Positions 8,408 to 17,469 of a DNA stretch of 64,000 nt are shown piece after piece (within the stretch, counting starts at the first letter, position 1; every line of letters begins with the position of its first letter). The notes beneath the pieces are model-generated. The model made no database searches. It was not told the DNA's origin and saw only the letters and a program-made list of their open reading frames with translations. The DNA is taken from NCBI GenBank assembly GCA_020059465.1, contig JAGVBZ010000032.1:1-64000 (forward strand). Direction: 5' to 3'. This DNA is from Brevinematales bacterium. GTDB taxonomy: Bacteria > Spirochaetota > Brevinematia > Brevinematales > GWF1-51-8. A program made the position numbers and the translations under genes.

Positions 8408-9865
8408 ATGATAAAGACCCGTTTCGCGCCGTCGCCGACAGGACACCTGCATATCGGAAATATCCGCACGGCGCTTTTTGCATACCTCTACGCGAGACAT
8501 ACCGGCGGTAAGTTCATATTGAGGATAGAGGATACCGATTTGGAGCGTTCCCACGAGGATTACACAAAGGCGCTGATGGAAGACATGCGCTGGCTGGGGC
8601 TGGATTGGGACGAAGGCCCCGAAGCGGGCGGCCCGAACGGCCCGTATCATCAGAGCGAACGTTTGGGTATCTACAAGGAGTATGCGGAGAAGCTCGTGAG
8701 TGAAGGGCGGGCGTATTACTGCTACTGTTCCGAGGAGGAAATCGAGGAGCGGAAAGCCAAGCTCGAAGCCGATGGCAAACCCCCGCACTATGACGGGAAA
8801 TGCCGTCATCTGTCCGCGTCCGAACGGAAAACCCTCGAAGCGGAAGGGCGTGTCCCGGTGATCCGGTTCTGGTCGTACGAGGAGGATTTCGAGTTCGACG
8901 ACGTAGTCAAGGGAACCGTCAAGTTCCCCAAGGGCATGGTCGGCGATTTCGTGATCCTCCGTTCCAACGGACTCCCGCTGTATAACTTCGCGGTCGTTAT
9001 CGACGATATGCTGATGGAAGTCAGCCATGTCCTGCGGGCCGACGAGCATCTCTCGAATACAGTGCGCCAGTTGATGATATATAAGGCGTGCGGGGCGAAG
9101 CCCCCCATTTTCGCGCATATGGCGCTCGTACTCGGCCCCGATAAGAAGAAGCTTTCCAAGCGTCACGGCGCGACGAGCGTGGACGAGTTCAGGAAGATGG
9201 GGTATCTCCCCGAATCGCTCCTGAACTATCTCGCGCTGCTGGGATGGTCGAGTCCCGACGGGCGTGAAATCCTGAATAAGGATGAACTGATAAAACTGTT
9301 CGACCTCGACAGGCTTTCGACCAGTCCCGCGATATTCGACCCGGTCAAGCTCGACTGGATCGCGAAGCATGACGTACTCAATTCCGACATCGACCGTATT
9401 TTCGATCTTTCGCTTCCCTACATCATGGAGACCGGACTGATCGATGATAAATACCTGAGCGACGCGAAGAACCGGGATTTCCTGAAGGGAGTGGTACAGC
9501 TTACACGGGGGTATTGTTCGCGTCTTTCGCAGATTAAGGAACACATCGATTATTTCCTGAACGACGGTTTTGAGATACATCCCGACGCGATGGCGTTTCT
9601 GAAGAAGGAAACATCCGCGCCCGTCATTAAAGCGTTCAGGGAACTTGTCCTGAAGGATGGCGGAAATATCGGCGAGGAACAGTTCGTTAAAATCGCGGAT
9701 GAGATTTCCAAGCGCACTGGGGTGAAGGGAAAGAATCTATTCATGCCGCTCCGCGCGGCGCTGACCGGGCGTCCGCACGGCCCGGAAATATATTTCCTGA
9801 TTCCCGTGATAGGCTCCGAGCGTACGGTCAAACGTCTTGACCGCGCCTTAGAGCTGATCGGGTAA
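8408..9865 (+). CDS. gltX: glutamyl-tRNA synthetase
   Basis: A 485-residue class I aminoacyl-tRNA synthetase that charges tRNA-Glu (and tRNA-Gln in bacteria using the transamidation route). The HIGH-type motif is RFAPSPTGHLHIGNIRTAL (residues 4-22) and the KMSKS-type motif is DKKKLSKRHGA (about residue 247). RIEDTDLERS and YHQSERLGIY are also conserved. Length is normal. A single gltX-type gene in the window does not show whether this enzyme is discriminating. The next gene follows 4 bases after its stop. Confidence 0.97.
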   Translation: MIKTRFAPSPTGHLHIGNIRTALFAYLYARHTGGKFILRIEDTDLERSHEDYTKALMEDMRWLGLDWDEGPEAGGPNGPYHQSERLGIYKEYAEKLVSEGRAYYCYCSEEEIEERKAKLEADGKPPHYDGKCRHLSASERKTLEAEGRVPVIRFWSYEEDFEFDDVVKGTVKFPKGMVGDFVILRSNGLPLYNFAVVIDDMLMEVSHVLRADEHLSNTVRQLMIYKACGAKPPIFAHMALVLGPDKKKLSKRHGATSVDEFRKMGYLPESLLNYLALLGWSSPDGREILNKDELIKLFDLDRLSTSPAIFDPVKLDWIAKHDVLNSDIDRIFDLSLPYIMETGLIDDKYLSDAKNRDFLKGVVQLTRGYCSRLSQIKEHIDYFLNDGFEIHPDAMAFLKKETSAPVIKAFRELVLKDGGNIGEEQFVKIADEISKRTGVKGKNLFMPLRAALTGRPHGPEIYFLIPVIGSERTVKRLDRALELIG

Positions 9866-9869
9866 CCCG

Positions 9870-10769
9870 ATGAAACGTATCACCGCCGCGCTGATAATAC
9901 TATTTACAGTATCTATAGGGAGTTACGGCGCGGTATTCGCAGACAGAAATATACTGTTCGACCCGTTCGAAACAGGATCGGATTTCGACCGCGTCTATTT
10001 CACTCAGGTGTGGGGATGGGGCGAGTTCAGCCGGTATGTCACCCAATCGGATAATATGCATTTCTGGGATGCGAAGATCGGCGCGTACGGCGAGTTTTTA
10101 CGCATCGGCAACCTTTTCAGCATTGTGATGGGGAGCGACCTCGAACTTATATCGTCGTCGAACAGTACGATATTTTTCGAGCCGCGCGCGTTTTTCTGGC
10201 AGGAGGAATTCCTGCTGTTCCTCAAGCTCGACCGGTACACGCTGGGGCTGGGGTACTATCACCGATGTAAGCACGATGTGGATAACCTGAATCAGTATAT
10301 ACGTACGGGGATGTATATCGCGCGGGTCTCGATCTATGACAGCATCACCCTCCGCTGGAGTATCGAGCCTGCTGTGATCGATTGGGGCGGGGGACTGCAT
10401 AGCTCGTTTAAACCGTTTGTGAGAAATCATTTATTTGTCATCACGAGCGATCTCACGACCACAAATTATTACCCTTCGGACGTACGGCTGACGAATCTAG
10501 TCAATGCCCTGGAATTTGGGGCATATATCAAGATGCTGGAATGGCAGGGGATATGTTTATATCTTTTCCCCAGCGTGATGATAAACTTCTATCGTGCCGA
10601 CGGTAAAATAACCGCGCCGATAGACTGGTTCCTTGAAGGGGGAATTCGATTCGGCGGGGACGATGCATCGCTGAACCTCCTATTCCGGTACGAACATTTT
10701 TTCGATGCCGGGATCGAACCGCACCGTGTCGCCGGGGATTATTGGATGATTGGATTGAAAGTGGAATAA
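9870..10769 (+). CDS. exported, putative outer-membrane beta-barrel protein
   Basis: A 299-residue protein with a cleavable signal peptide (MKRITAALIILFTVSIGSYG, probable cut near residues 20-25). The mature part alternates polar and aromatic residues over many short strands, for example WDAKIGAYGEFLRIG, YTLGLGYYHR and LNLLFRYEHF, and ends in WMIGLKVE. This is the pattern of a membrane beta-barrel, but no named family is recognised. It is squeezed between gltX (4 bases) and prfB (16 bases), so it is probably co-transcribed with both. Function unknown. Confidence 0.75.
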   Translation: MKRITAALIILFTVSIGSYGAVFADRNILFDPFETGSDFDRVYFTQVWGWGEFSRYVTQSDNMHFWDAKIGAYGEFLRIGNLFSIVMGSDLELISSSNSTIFFEPRAFFWQEEFLLFLKLDRYTLGLGYYHRCKHDVDNLNQYIRTGMYIARVSIYDSITLRWSIEPAVIDWGGGLHSSFKPFVRNHLFVITSDLTTTNYYPSDVRLTNLVNALEFGAYIKMLEWQGICLYLFPSVMINFYRADGKITAPIDWFLEGGIRFGGDDASLNLLFRYEHFFDAGIEPHRVAGDYWMIGLKVE

Positions 10770-10785
10770 CGATAAAGGAAGCGCA

Positions 10786-11893
10786 ATGGGAGCATTATTC
10801 GAACGTGTGACCGAACTGAAAAAAACATTTGAGCACGACTGGAGGTATCTTTGAGATCGAGAAACGGGTCTCGGATATCGATAGTATCCGGAAGCAACTG
10901 ACCGACGAAACGGTCTGGAGCGATCACAAACTCTCGTCGAAACTCAACTCGAACCTTTCCACATTGGAACGGGAGATAGAAGACTGGAAAATCATGAGGA
11001 AGGATATCGACGACCTTTTAGGGCTTGTGGAACTGACCGAATCCGACGGGGACGAGGCGATGATTGCCGAACTCCAACAGAACTTCGAATCGCTGACACG
11101 GAAACTCTCCAAGCTTGAAATTGAAATGATATTTTCCGGCGAGAACGATACCCACGATGCGTTCCTGAATCTCCATCCGGGCGCCGGGGGAACCGAGTCC
11201 CAGGACTGGGGCGATATGCTTCTGCGGATGTATCTCCGGTGGGCGGAATTAAACGGATTTAAAGCGGAGTTGGTAGATTACGAACCGGGCGACGTGGCAG
11301 GACTGAAAGACGCGACCATTTATATCCGGGGGAAGTACGCATACGGATACCTGCAGGCCGAGAACGGGATTCACCGTCTTGTGCGCCTCTCGCCGTTTAA
11401 CGCGAACAATAAACGCCAGACCTCGTTCTGCGCGGTCAGTATTATTCCCGAGGTTGACGACGAGATCAAGGTCGACATCAAGGACGACGATATCCGCATC
11501 GATACGTTCCGCGCGAGCGGGGCGGGCGGCCAGCATGTCAACAAGACCAGTTCCGCGATACGGATCACGCATTTTCCGACCGGGATAGTCGTCACCTGTC
11601 AGAACGAGCGTTCGCAGCATCAGAATAAAGACCTTGCGATGCGTGTTTTACGCGCACGTATTGTCAAGTACGAAGAGGAAAAGCGCGACCGGGAGGATGC
11701 GGCGAAAATGCCCGAACGTAAGTCCATCGAATGGGGGAACCAGATACGGAGCTACGTTTTTCAGCCGTACACCCTCGTGAAGGACCACCGTACCGATATC
11801 GAGCGGGGAAATATTCAGGCGGTGATGGACGGCGAGATCAGCGATTTTATTATCGGTTATCTGAAAATGACTAAAATGAAAACGGCAAAATAA
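10786..11893 (+). CDS. prfB: peptide chain release factor 2, made by programmed +1 frameshift
   Basis: RF2 terminates translation at UGA and UAA. The first 22 codons run from ATG 10786 to CTT 10849-10851 and meet an in-frame TGA at 10852. Skipping T10852 continues in the +1 frame (GAG ATC GAG at 10853) for 346 more residues, giving 368 in total, the normal RF2 length. The body carries the GGQ peptidyl-transferase motif (GAGGQHVNKT), the SPF stop-recognition motif (RLSPFN) and the usual helical N-terminal domain. A GTG/TTG-initiated product from within the second frame would lack the N-terminal helix, so the frameshift reading is strongly preferred. Level is likely autoregulated by RF2 itself. 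Confidence 0.95.
10840..10855 (+). promoter_or_regulatory. prfB: prfB programmed +1 frameshift site
   Basis: TGG AGG TAT CTT TGA G: a Shine-Dalgarno-like GGAGG lies just upstream of the slippery CTT and in-frame TGA, as in the classic RF2 element (AGG GGG TAT CTT TGA C). The base after the stop is G rather than the usual C. Confidence 0.93.
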
Positions 11894-11903
11894 GGCGGAA
11901 TAT

Positions 11904-12752
11904 ATGAAAGGTGTCATAGTTGCGGCGGGCTACGGAACCCGTTTTTTACCGGCGACCAAATCTGTACCGAAGGAAATGCTCCCGATGTTCACTAAACCCC
12001 TGATCGACTTTATCCTCGACGAGTTCGAGGAAGCGGGTATAAAAGAAGTAGTGATTATCACGAGCCGCCGCAAGAAAACGCTTGACGATTATCTCGACCG
12101 CGAAGTGGAACTCGAGACGGAACTTGAGAAGGCCGGGAAGGACGTATGGATAAAGGCGATTCAGCCGCGTAATATGAATTTCATCTTCATCCGCCAGCAG
12201 AGGATGCGCGGTACGGGGCATGCGCTTCTGATCACGCATCCCGTGATCGGGGACGAACCGTTCGTAGTGGCGTATCCAGACGATATCGTTCTGGGCGCGC
12301 CGGGTGTAACCAAATCGATGATAGATATTTTCAATAAGACCGGCAAATCTGTGCTCGCGGTCCGCGAGGAGTATAATGATGTCACCCGGTATGGAGTGAT
12401 TCTTCCGGAGAATAAAGACGGCCGGATTTATGTGCGGAGTATTGTCGAGAAACCGAAAAAGGAGGACGCGCCGAGTAACATGGTTTCGATAGGACGGTAC
12501 CTTTTTTCCGGGGAATTCCTCCCGCTTCTGGAAAAGCAGTACGCCGATTTCACCGGGACGGGCGAGTTTTTCCATATCGATACTATCCTGAAATTGGCGC
12601 ACGATGATAAAGTACTCGCATATCCGGTACAGGGGATGATGCTTGATACGGGCGAACCGTACTCCTACTTCCGCTCGATGCTGGAATACGCATGGACAAT
12701 GGAAGAACCGCGCCGGATACTTAAGGAATTCTACAACGAAAAATACCGTTGA
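11904..12752 (+). CDS. galU: UTP-glucose-1-phosphate uridylyltransferase
   Basis: A 282-residue nucleotidyltransferase that makes UDP-glucose from UTP and glucose 1-phosphate for envelope polysaccharides and glycogen-related routes. The N-terminal AAGYGTRFLPATKSVPKEML is the nucleotide-binding signature. RGTGHALL, FVVAYPDDI and SIVEKPK further mark GalU, and GTGEFFHIDTI is near the C-terminus. Length is typical. It starts 10 bases after prfB, so it probably belongs to the gltX-prfB transcript. Confidence 0.95.
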   Translation: MKGVIVAAGYGTRFLPATKSVPKEMLPMFTKPLIDFILDEFEEAGIKEVVIITSRRKKTLDDYLDREVELETELEKAGKDVWIKAIQPRNMNFIFIRQQRMRGTGHALLITHPVIGDEPFVVAYPDDIVLGAPGVTKSMIDIFNKTGKSVLAVREEYNDVTRYGVILPENKDGRIYVRSIVEKPKKEDAPSNMVSIGRYLFSGEFLPLLEKQYADFTGTGEFFHIDTILKLAHDDKVLAYPVQGMMLDTGEPYSYFRSMLEYAWTMEEPRRILKEFYNEKYR

Positions 12753-12810
12753 AATGATAGCGAAAAAACGGGATAAAGTTTACAATAATCAAATTTAAAT
12801 TGGAGTTGAG

Positions 12811-15309
12811 ATGAATTGGAAAGAATTTTATAATCTCGCGCAAAACAGTATCGCGTTCAGCGATGGCGCGATGGGGTCGTTATTACAGCAGATCGGGTTG
12901 ACGTCCGAGGATTGCCCTGAAATATGGAACGTGACGCGCGCAGAAGATATTTACAGTGTTCATAAACAGTACGTGGATGTAGGCTCGATGCTGCTGACGA
13001 CGAACACATTAGGCGGAAACCGAATAAAGCTTTCTTACTACAATGCCGTCGGGCGTCTTAAGGAACTGAACGAAGCGGGCGTGCGGAACGCCAAACGCGC
13101 CGCGAACGGTAAAGCGATAGTCGCCGCGTCGGTAGGCCCGACGGGGAAATTTATCGAACCCCTCGGCGAACTGACGTTCGACGAGATGGTCGAGATATAC
13201 AAGGAACAGATAGAAGTGCTCGCGAACGCGGGCGCGGACGCTATAGATTTCGAGACGCATGTCGATCTGTTGGAACTTAAGGCGGCGATGATAGCATGCC
13301 GCGAGATCTGCGACCTCCCGATGATCGCGAATATGACGTTCGATTCCGAGGGGCGTACGGTCACCGGGACACCGCCGGAAGCGGCGTTCACGATGATGGA
13401 AGCGCTCGGCGCGGCGGTGATCGGGACGAACTGCAGTACCGGGCCGGATAAGATGGCGGAAATTATCGCGCGTACGCGCGGGCTTTTCGATCTCCCGATG
13501 ATCGCGCAGGCGAACGCCGGGATGCCGCATATCCACCAGGGCAAAACCGTATTCGATGAAACCCCCGATTCATTTTCAGGCAAGGCCATCAAGTTGGTCG
13601 ACCTCCATGAGTTCGGCGGAGCGAACATTATCGGCGGATGCTGCGGGACGACCCCGGAGCATATGGCGCGTCTTATCGCGGAAATGAATTATTCCGGCGT
13701 AAACGTGATCGGCGGGTGCTGCGGCACCACGCCCTCGCATATCGCGCGTCTGATAGAATCTACTAAGAATACGAAGTTTAACCGCAGCGATGTCGTTCGC
13801 AGGAACTTCCTAAAAATATCGTCCCGTTACCGGATAGTCCTGATGAGCCATGACGAGCCGTTTGTTGTCATCGGGGAGAGACTGAACCCTACGGCGCGTA
13901 AGAAGCTTGCTGAGGATATTAAGAGCGGCGAATTCAGCATGTTTAAGGACGAGGCGCTTGCACAGGAAGCGGCAGGCGCGGCTATTCTTGATATGAATAT
14001 GGGGATTCCCGGCGCGGACGAACCCGCGCTGATCAAGAAGGGTGTGGAGATATTATCGAACACTATACAGGCGCCGTTCGCGATAGATACGTCCAATCCC
14101 GAAGCCGCGAGGATAGGGATGAGGCTGTATCCCGGCAAACCTCTCCTGAATTCCATCAGCGCCGAGGCAGACCGTCTCGAACTCCTCAAAGATATAAAAA
14201 AGTACGGCGCGGCGTTTATAGCGCTCCCGATAGACGAGCGCGGGATACCGGAGACCTCCGAGGGACGAATCAAGCTGATGCGGAAGATTATTGGGGAGGC
14301 GGAACGGCTTGGTATCGATAAAAAGAATATTATCGGCGATCCGCTCGTGCTGACGGTGAGCGCCCAGCAGGCCGGGGCGAAGGTAACGCTCGAGACGATC
14401 CGGCGTTATAAAACGGAACTCGAAATATATTCCTCGATGGGGCTTTCTAATATATCGTTCGGGCTGCCCGCGCGTGGGAATGTCAACAGGGCTTTCCTGA
14501 ATATGGCGATATCGGAGGGGCTGACGTCGGCGATCATGAACCCGATGGACGCTGATGTGATGGGGCTCGTACGCGCCTCGGACGTGCTTTTATCGAAGGA
14601 CGCGAATTCGAAGGAGTATATCCGTGTGTACTCGGAAATCGATAAACAGAGCGCATCTGCCAAGACGGATGCGAAAAGCGACAGCATACCCGTGACTGTC
14701 GGCGAAAAGATGTACGACGCGGTACTCAAAGGCAGCAAGGGCGGTATTCTCCCGCTGATCGAGCAGGCGCTGGATGAAAAGATGTCAGCGATCGAGATAC
14801 TGAATAACCACCTGATAATGGCAATCAATAAAGTAGGCGAACTGTACGAGAAACGAATCTACTTTTTACCCCAGCTCATGATGTCCGCAGAGACGATGAA
14901 GGCCGCGTTCGGAAGGCTTGAGCCGCTTTTATTGAAAGAATCGCAGGAACCGAAGGGTAAGATAGTAATTGCGACCGTGAAGGGGGATGTGCACGATATC
15001 GGAAAAAATATCGTGATTATTATGCTGCAGAATAAAGGATTTCAGGTTATAGATATGGGTAAGGATATTCCGAATGAGGAAATACTGCGGAAAGCGAAAG
15101 AGGTGGGAGCCGATATAGTAGGCCTTTCCGCATTGATGACTACTACCATGCCGCGGATGGAAGAATTTATGCAGCTTGCCGAGGGCGAGAAGTTCCGCGT
15201 GATGGTGGGAGGCGCGGCGGTCACTCCCGGTTTTGCCGAGGGGTTGGGGGCATATTATGCCGCCGACGCGGTCAATGCGGTAAAACTGGCTGAAAAAATT
15301 ATGGGATAA
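12811..15309 (+). CDS. metH: cobalamin-dependent methionine synthase, no reactivation domain
   Basis: An 832-residue enzyme that transfers the methyl group of methyltetrahydrofolate to homocysteine through B12. Domains in order: homocysteine-binding barrel (about 1-330; zinc ligands Cys208 and Cys277-Cys278), folate-binding barrel (about 348-610; FVVIGERLNP, DMNMG, FAIDTSNP), cobalamin cap (about 625-705) and cobalamin-binding domain (about 715-832) with the lower-ligand motif DVHDIG (726-731). The roughly 300-residue S-adenosylmethionine reactivation domain of E. coli MetH is absent, as known for several other bacteria. Odd point: residues 270-295 and 296-321 are a tandem repeat, so the GGCCGTTP zinc motif occurs twice. 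Only 58 bases precede it, too few for a riboswitch. Confidence 0.95.
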   Translation: MNWKEFYNLAQNSIAFSDGAMGSLLQQIGLTSEDCPEIWNVTRAEDIYSVHKQYVDVGSMLLTTNTLGGNRIKLSYYNAVGRLKELNEAGVRNAKRAANGKAIVAASVGPTGKFIEPLGELTFDEMVEIYKEQIEVLANAGADAIDFETHVDLLELKAAMIACREICDLPMIANMTFDSEGRTVTGTPPEAAFTMMEALGAAVIGTNCSTGPDKMAEIIARTRGLFDLPMIAQANAGMPHIHQGKTVFDETPDSFSGKAIKLVDLHEFGGANIIGGCCGTTPEHMARLIAEMNYSGVNVIGGCCGTTPSHIARLIESTKNTKFNRSDVVRRNFLKISSRYRIVLMSHDEPFVVIGERLNPTARKKLAEDIKSGEFSMFKDEALAQEAAGAAILDMNMGIPGADEPALIKKGVEILSNTIQAPFAIDTSNPEAARIGMRLYPGKPLLNSISAEADRLELLKDIKKYGAAFIALPIDERGIPETSEGRIKLMRKIIGEAERLGIDKKNIIGDPLVLTVSAQQAGAKVTLETIRRYKTELEIYSSMGLSNISFGLPARGNVNRAFLNMAISEGLTSAIMNPMDADVMGLVRASDVLLSKDANSKEYIRVYSEIDKQSASAKTDAKSDSIPVTVGEKMYDAVLKGSKGGILPLIEQALDEKMSAIEILNNHLIMAINKVGELYEKRIYFLPQLMMSAETMKAAFGRLEPLLLKESQEPKGKIVIATVKGDVHDIGKNIVIIMLQNKGFQVIDMGKDIPNEEILRKAKEVGADIVGLSALMTTTMPRMEEFMQLAEGEKFRVMVGGAAVTPGFAEGLGAYYAADAVNAVKLAEKIMG

Positions 15310-15313
15310 CCGG

Positions 15314-15814
15314 ATGTTCCACCTTGTAAAAAAGTATTCCAATCGAAAAATGTACGATACATGCGGTAAAAAATTTATCAAACTCGAGGAACTGATCGAG
15401 TTTATCCTGAATCATGAGGAACTGCGGATTGTCGACAGCGATACGAATATCGATATTACGGGGTTGGAGGTATCGAAAGCCATCGTACGCTATATGAACG
15501 ACGGCAATCCGGTCCCGGAGAGCCTGACTGTACTGCTTCGTGAGATTTCCGAGAGACGCGGCGGCCAATCCCCCGCATCTAAAGAAAAATTCAGTAAATA
15601 CGAATCATCAGGCGAATCGGAGAACGAAGTGCTTTCGTATGTGCCCGCGGAAATCCGTCTGCTGAACAAATCGATGGAATACCTTCATGGCGCGATCCAT
15701 ATCCTGAAGGACGAGACCCCTTATAACGCGAAACTTCATGACGAACTTTATGTGACGTTCAAGGAGTTCGACCGGAAACTCACCGAATTAAAAAAGAGGT
15801 ACAGAATCAGCTAA
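15314..15814 (+). CDS. PhaR-type regulator (PHB/PHA accumulation regulator DNA-binding domain)
   Basis: A 166-residue protein. Residues 1-60 (VKKYSNRKMYDT, then FIKLEELIEFI and LRIVDSDTNIDITG) match the N-terminal DNA-binding domain of PhaR/PhbR, repressors that bind polyhydroxyalkanoate granules and control phasin genes. The C-terminal half is charged and helical (LTELKKRYRIS at the end) and does not resemble the classic PhaR tail. It follows metH by only 4 bases. No PHA synthase or phasin is in this window, so the target and effector are unknown. Confidence 0.82.
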   Translation: MFHLVKKYSNRKMYDTCGKKFIKLEELIEFILNHEELRIVDSDTNIDITGLEVSKAIVRYMNDGNPVPESLTVLLREISERRGGQSPASKEKFSKYESSGESENEVLSYVPAEIRLLNKSMEYLHGAIHILKDETPYNAKLHDELYVTFKEFDRKLTELKKRYRIS

Positions 15815-15860
15815 TTCCTTTTTCTGCCGATAATCAATCAGATTAAAACGGGAGAGGAGT

Positions 15861-16454
15861 ATGCTGAGAAATATTATTTTTTTTAGCATGATAGGACTTT
15901 TTATCTTAATGGTGCAGTTTTTTAAGATAACCGATGTCCGCGGTGTGTGCTGGGGAATGAATCCCTACGAGGTCAAAAAAGCCGAAACGGCGCGGTACAT
16001 CCCGTACTTCGTCCAGAACTTCGATTATTTCTCATCGACGAATTATTTCGACGGGAAGGAACGCATCGCGTACTTCGACCGCATGTACGGGTACGATATT
16101 CTGGTCACCTATGCGTTCGAGAGCAACCAACTGATATCGCTGGTGTACCAGATAACCAATATCTATCATCGTGACGAAGTTCTCGAGCATTTCCAGATCA
16201 TAAAGGAAAATCTCCAGAAGGAATACGGCGAGCCGGACAGTATTCTGGGCGGCGAGATTATGTATTGGAAAACCCTCAGTCTAGAAGTAACCCTTCTCTA
16301 TGTCGATACGTTTAACCGCAGTACTATCATGATAAAATTCGCCCCTCCGGCGAGTGAAACATTGAACGAAAAGTACCAGAAGGCTGCGCTGGAGTATCCT
16401 ACCAATCAGGCTAAACTGTTTATTGATACCCCATCGGATATCGGCGCGTTATAA
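15861..16454 (+). CDS. membrane-anchored or exported protein, function unknown
   Basis: A 197-residue protein with one N-terminal hydrophobic segment (residues 4-22, IIFFSMIGLFILMVQFF) acting as an anchor or uncleaved signal. The next part, RGVCWGMNPYEVKKAE, is a motif found in various small exported bacterial proteins of unknown role. The remainder is a mixed alpha/beta domain with a YGEPDSILGGEIMYW stretch. It sits between the PhaR-like regulator and a GNAT gene, and its stop lies 3 bases before the latter. Not assigned to a named family. Confidence 0.7.
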   Translation: MLRNIIFFSMIGLFILMVQFFKITDVRGVCWGMNPYEVKKAETARYIPYFVQNFDYFSSTNYFDGKERIAYFDRMYGYDILVTYAFESNQLISLVYQITNIYHRDEVLEHFQIIKENLQKEYGEPDSILGGEIMYWKTLSLEVTLLYVDTFNRSTIMIKFAPPASETLNEKYQKAALEYPTNQAKLFIDTPSDIGAL

Positions 16455-16457
16455 ACC

Positions 16458-17453
16458 ATGACAATCAGGCAGGCTGAAGAAAAGGACATTCCAAGGCTTA
16501 TTGAGCTTTCCTATTTGTTCGATTATTCCCCCTTCACGGTCGATAAGAAATTCCGGGAACTGTCGCCGGATTTTTTTCCCGCATTCGCGGACGAAATGAT
16601 ACGGAAGAAATCGTCTGTAAGCATAGTTGCGGACGGCGACGACGGGATTATCGGGTATCTCACGGTCGGATTGAACGAAGCCTTATCGAAGGCAATCGGC
16701 AAAAAGATCGGAAACATCTACCTCCTTGCGGTAGAACCGTCATACCGCGATAAGGGGATAGGCCGATTCCTCGTAGACAAAGGATGCGGAGTTCTTTTTA
16801 CTTACGGCGCGGATCTGATTACAGTGGGCACCGATCTGTATAATATCCCTGCCATACACGTGTACGAATCGTGCGGCTTCAGGAGCGCAATGTTCTGGCA
16901 CATCTACCGTTATTATCCCGATACACCCCGTGATCCGGAGAAGGTATCCGACAGCATAGACCTGATCAGCATGCATAGCCTTAACCAGTACCTCCCGTAT
17001 CTTGAACGTCCGGTGTCGCTACTCAGGGACAGGAAGATACCACAGGAACGGCTGATGGGATATATTTCAGAACAGTTTTTGAAAAAGTCGATGGGAGAAA
17101 ACGAGACAGTCCTGGAGTACCGTGATAACGGGCGAAGTTTAGGCATGATTCACCTGACTTTAGATAAGCTTTCGATGAATACCCTCAGCGTGGACACCCC
17201 GATTTATAAGGTATCCGATCTGATTGTACCGGATGGGAATGCCGGAACCGATATAGGCGAAAAACTGCTTAGGGATATCCAGAACCGGATGGGCGATTAT
17301 CTGCTCATGGAAATGTGGGTCGAACCGTCGCAGACACGTTTGATTGAATCGCTCGAAAAAACGGGATTCCACCTGGTTTACTCGGGAGTAAGCCTGCATC
17401 GATGGAAACGCGAAATATCAGGAAATCCCGCATATAACTCGAGCAGCGCATGA
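16458..17453 (+). CDS. GNAT-family acetyltransferase, two-domain
   Basis: A 331-residue protein. Residues about 1-150 form a GNAT acetyl-CoA-dependent N-acyltransferase domain, with the coenzyme-binding loop SYRDKGIGRFLVDKG after strand IYLLAVEP (about 88-110), and YNIPAIHVYESCGF near its end. Residues about 170-331 look like a second, degenerate GNAT half (LIVPDGNAGTDIGEKLL, then MWVEPSQ and GFHLVYSGVSLHRW) without a clear coenzyme loop. The acceptor substrate is unknown. It is the last plus-strand gene before the minus-strand STAS gene. Confidence 0.85.
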   Translation: MTIRQAEEKDIPRLIELSYLFDYSPFTVDKKFRELSPDFFPAFADEMIRKKSSVSIVADGDDGIIGYLTVGLNEALSKAIGKKIGNIYLLAVEPSYRDKGIGRFLVDKGCGVLFTYGADLITVGTDLYNIPAIHVYESCGFRSAMFWHIYRYYPDTPRDPEKVSDSIDLISMHSLNQYLPYLERPVSLLRDRKIPQERLMGYISEQFLKKSMGENETVLEYRDNGRSLGMIHLTLDKLSMNTLSVDTPIYKVSDLIVPDGNAGTDIGEKLLRDIQNRMGDYLLMEMWVEPSQTRLIESLEKTGFHLVYSGVSLHRWKREISGNPAYNSSSA

Positions 17454-17469
17454 ATATTTTTTAGTGTTA

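Noticed and set aside
8393-9580. 395-codon open frame antisense to gltX
   Set aside because: Mirror of a complete glutamyl-tRNA synthetase; composition is typical of a shadow frame and no ribosome-binding site supports it.
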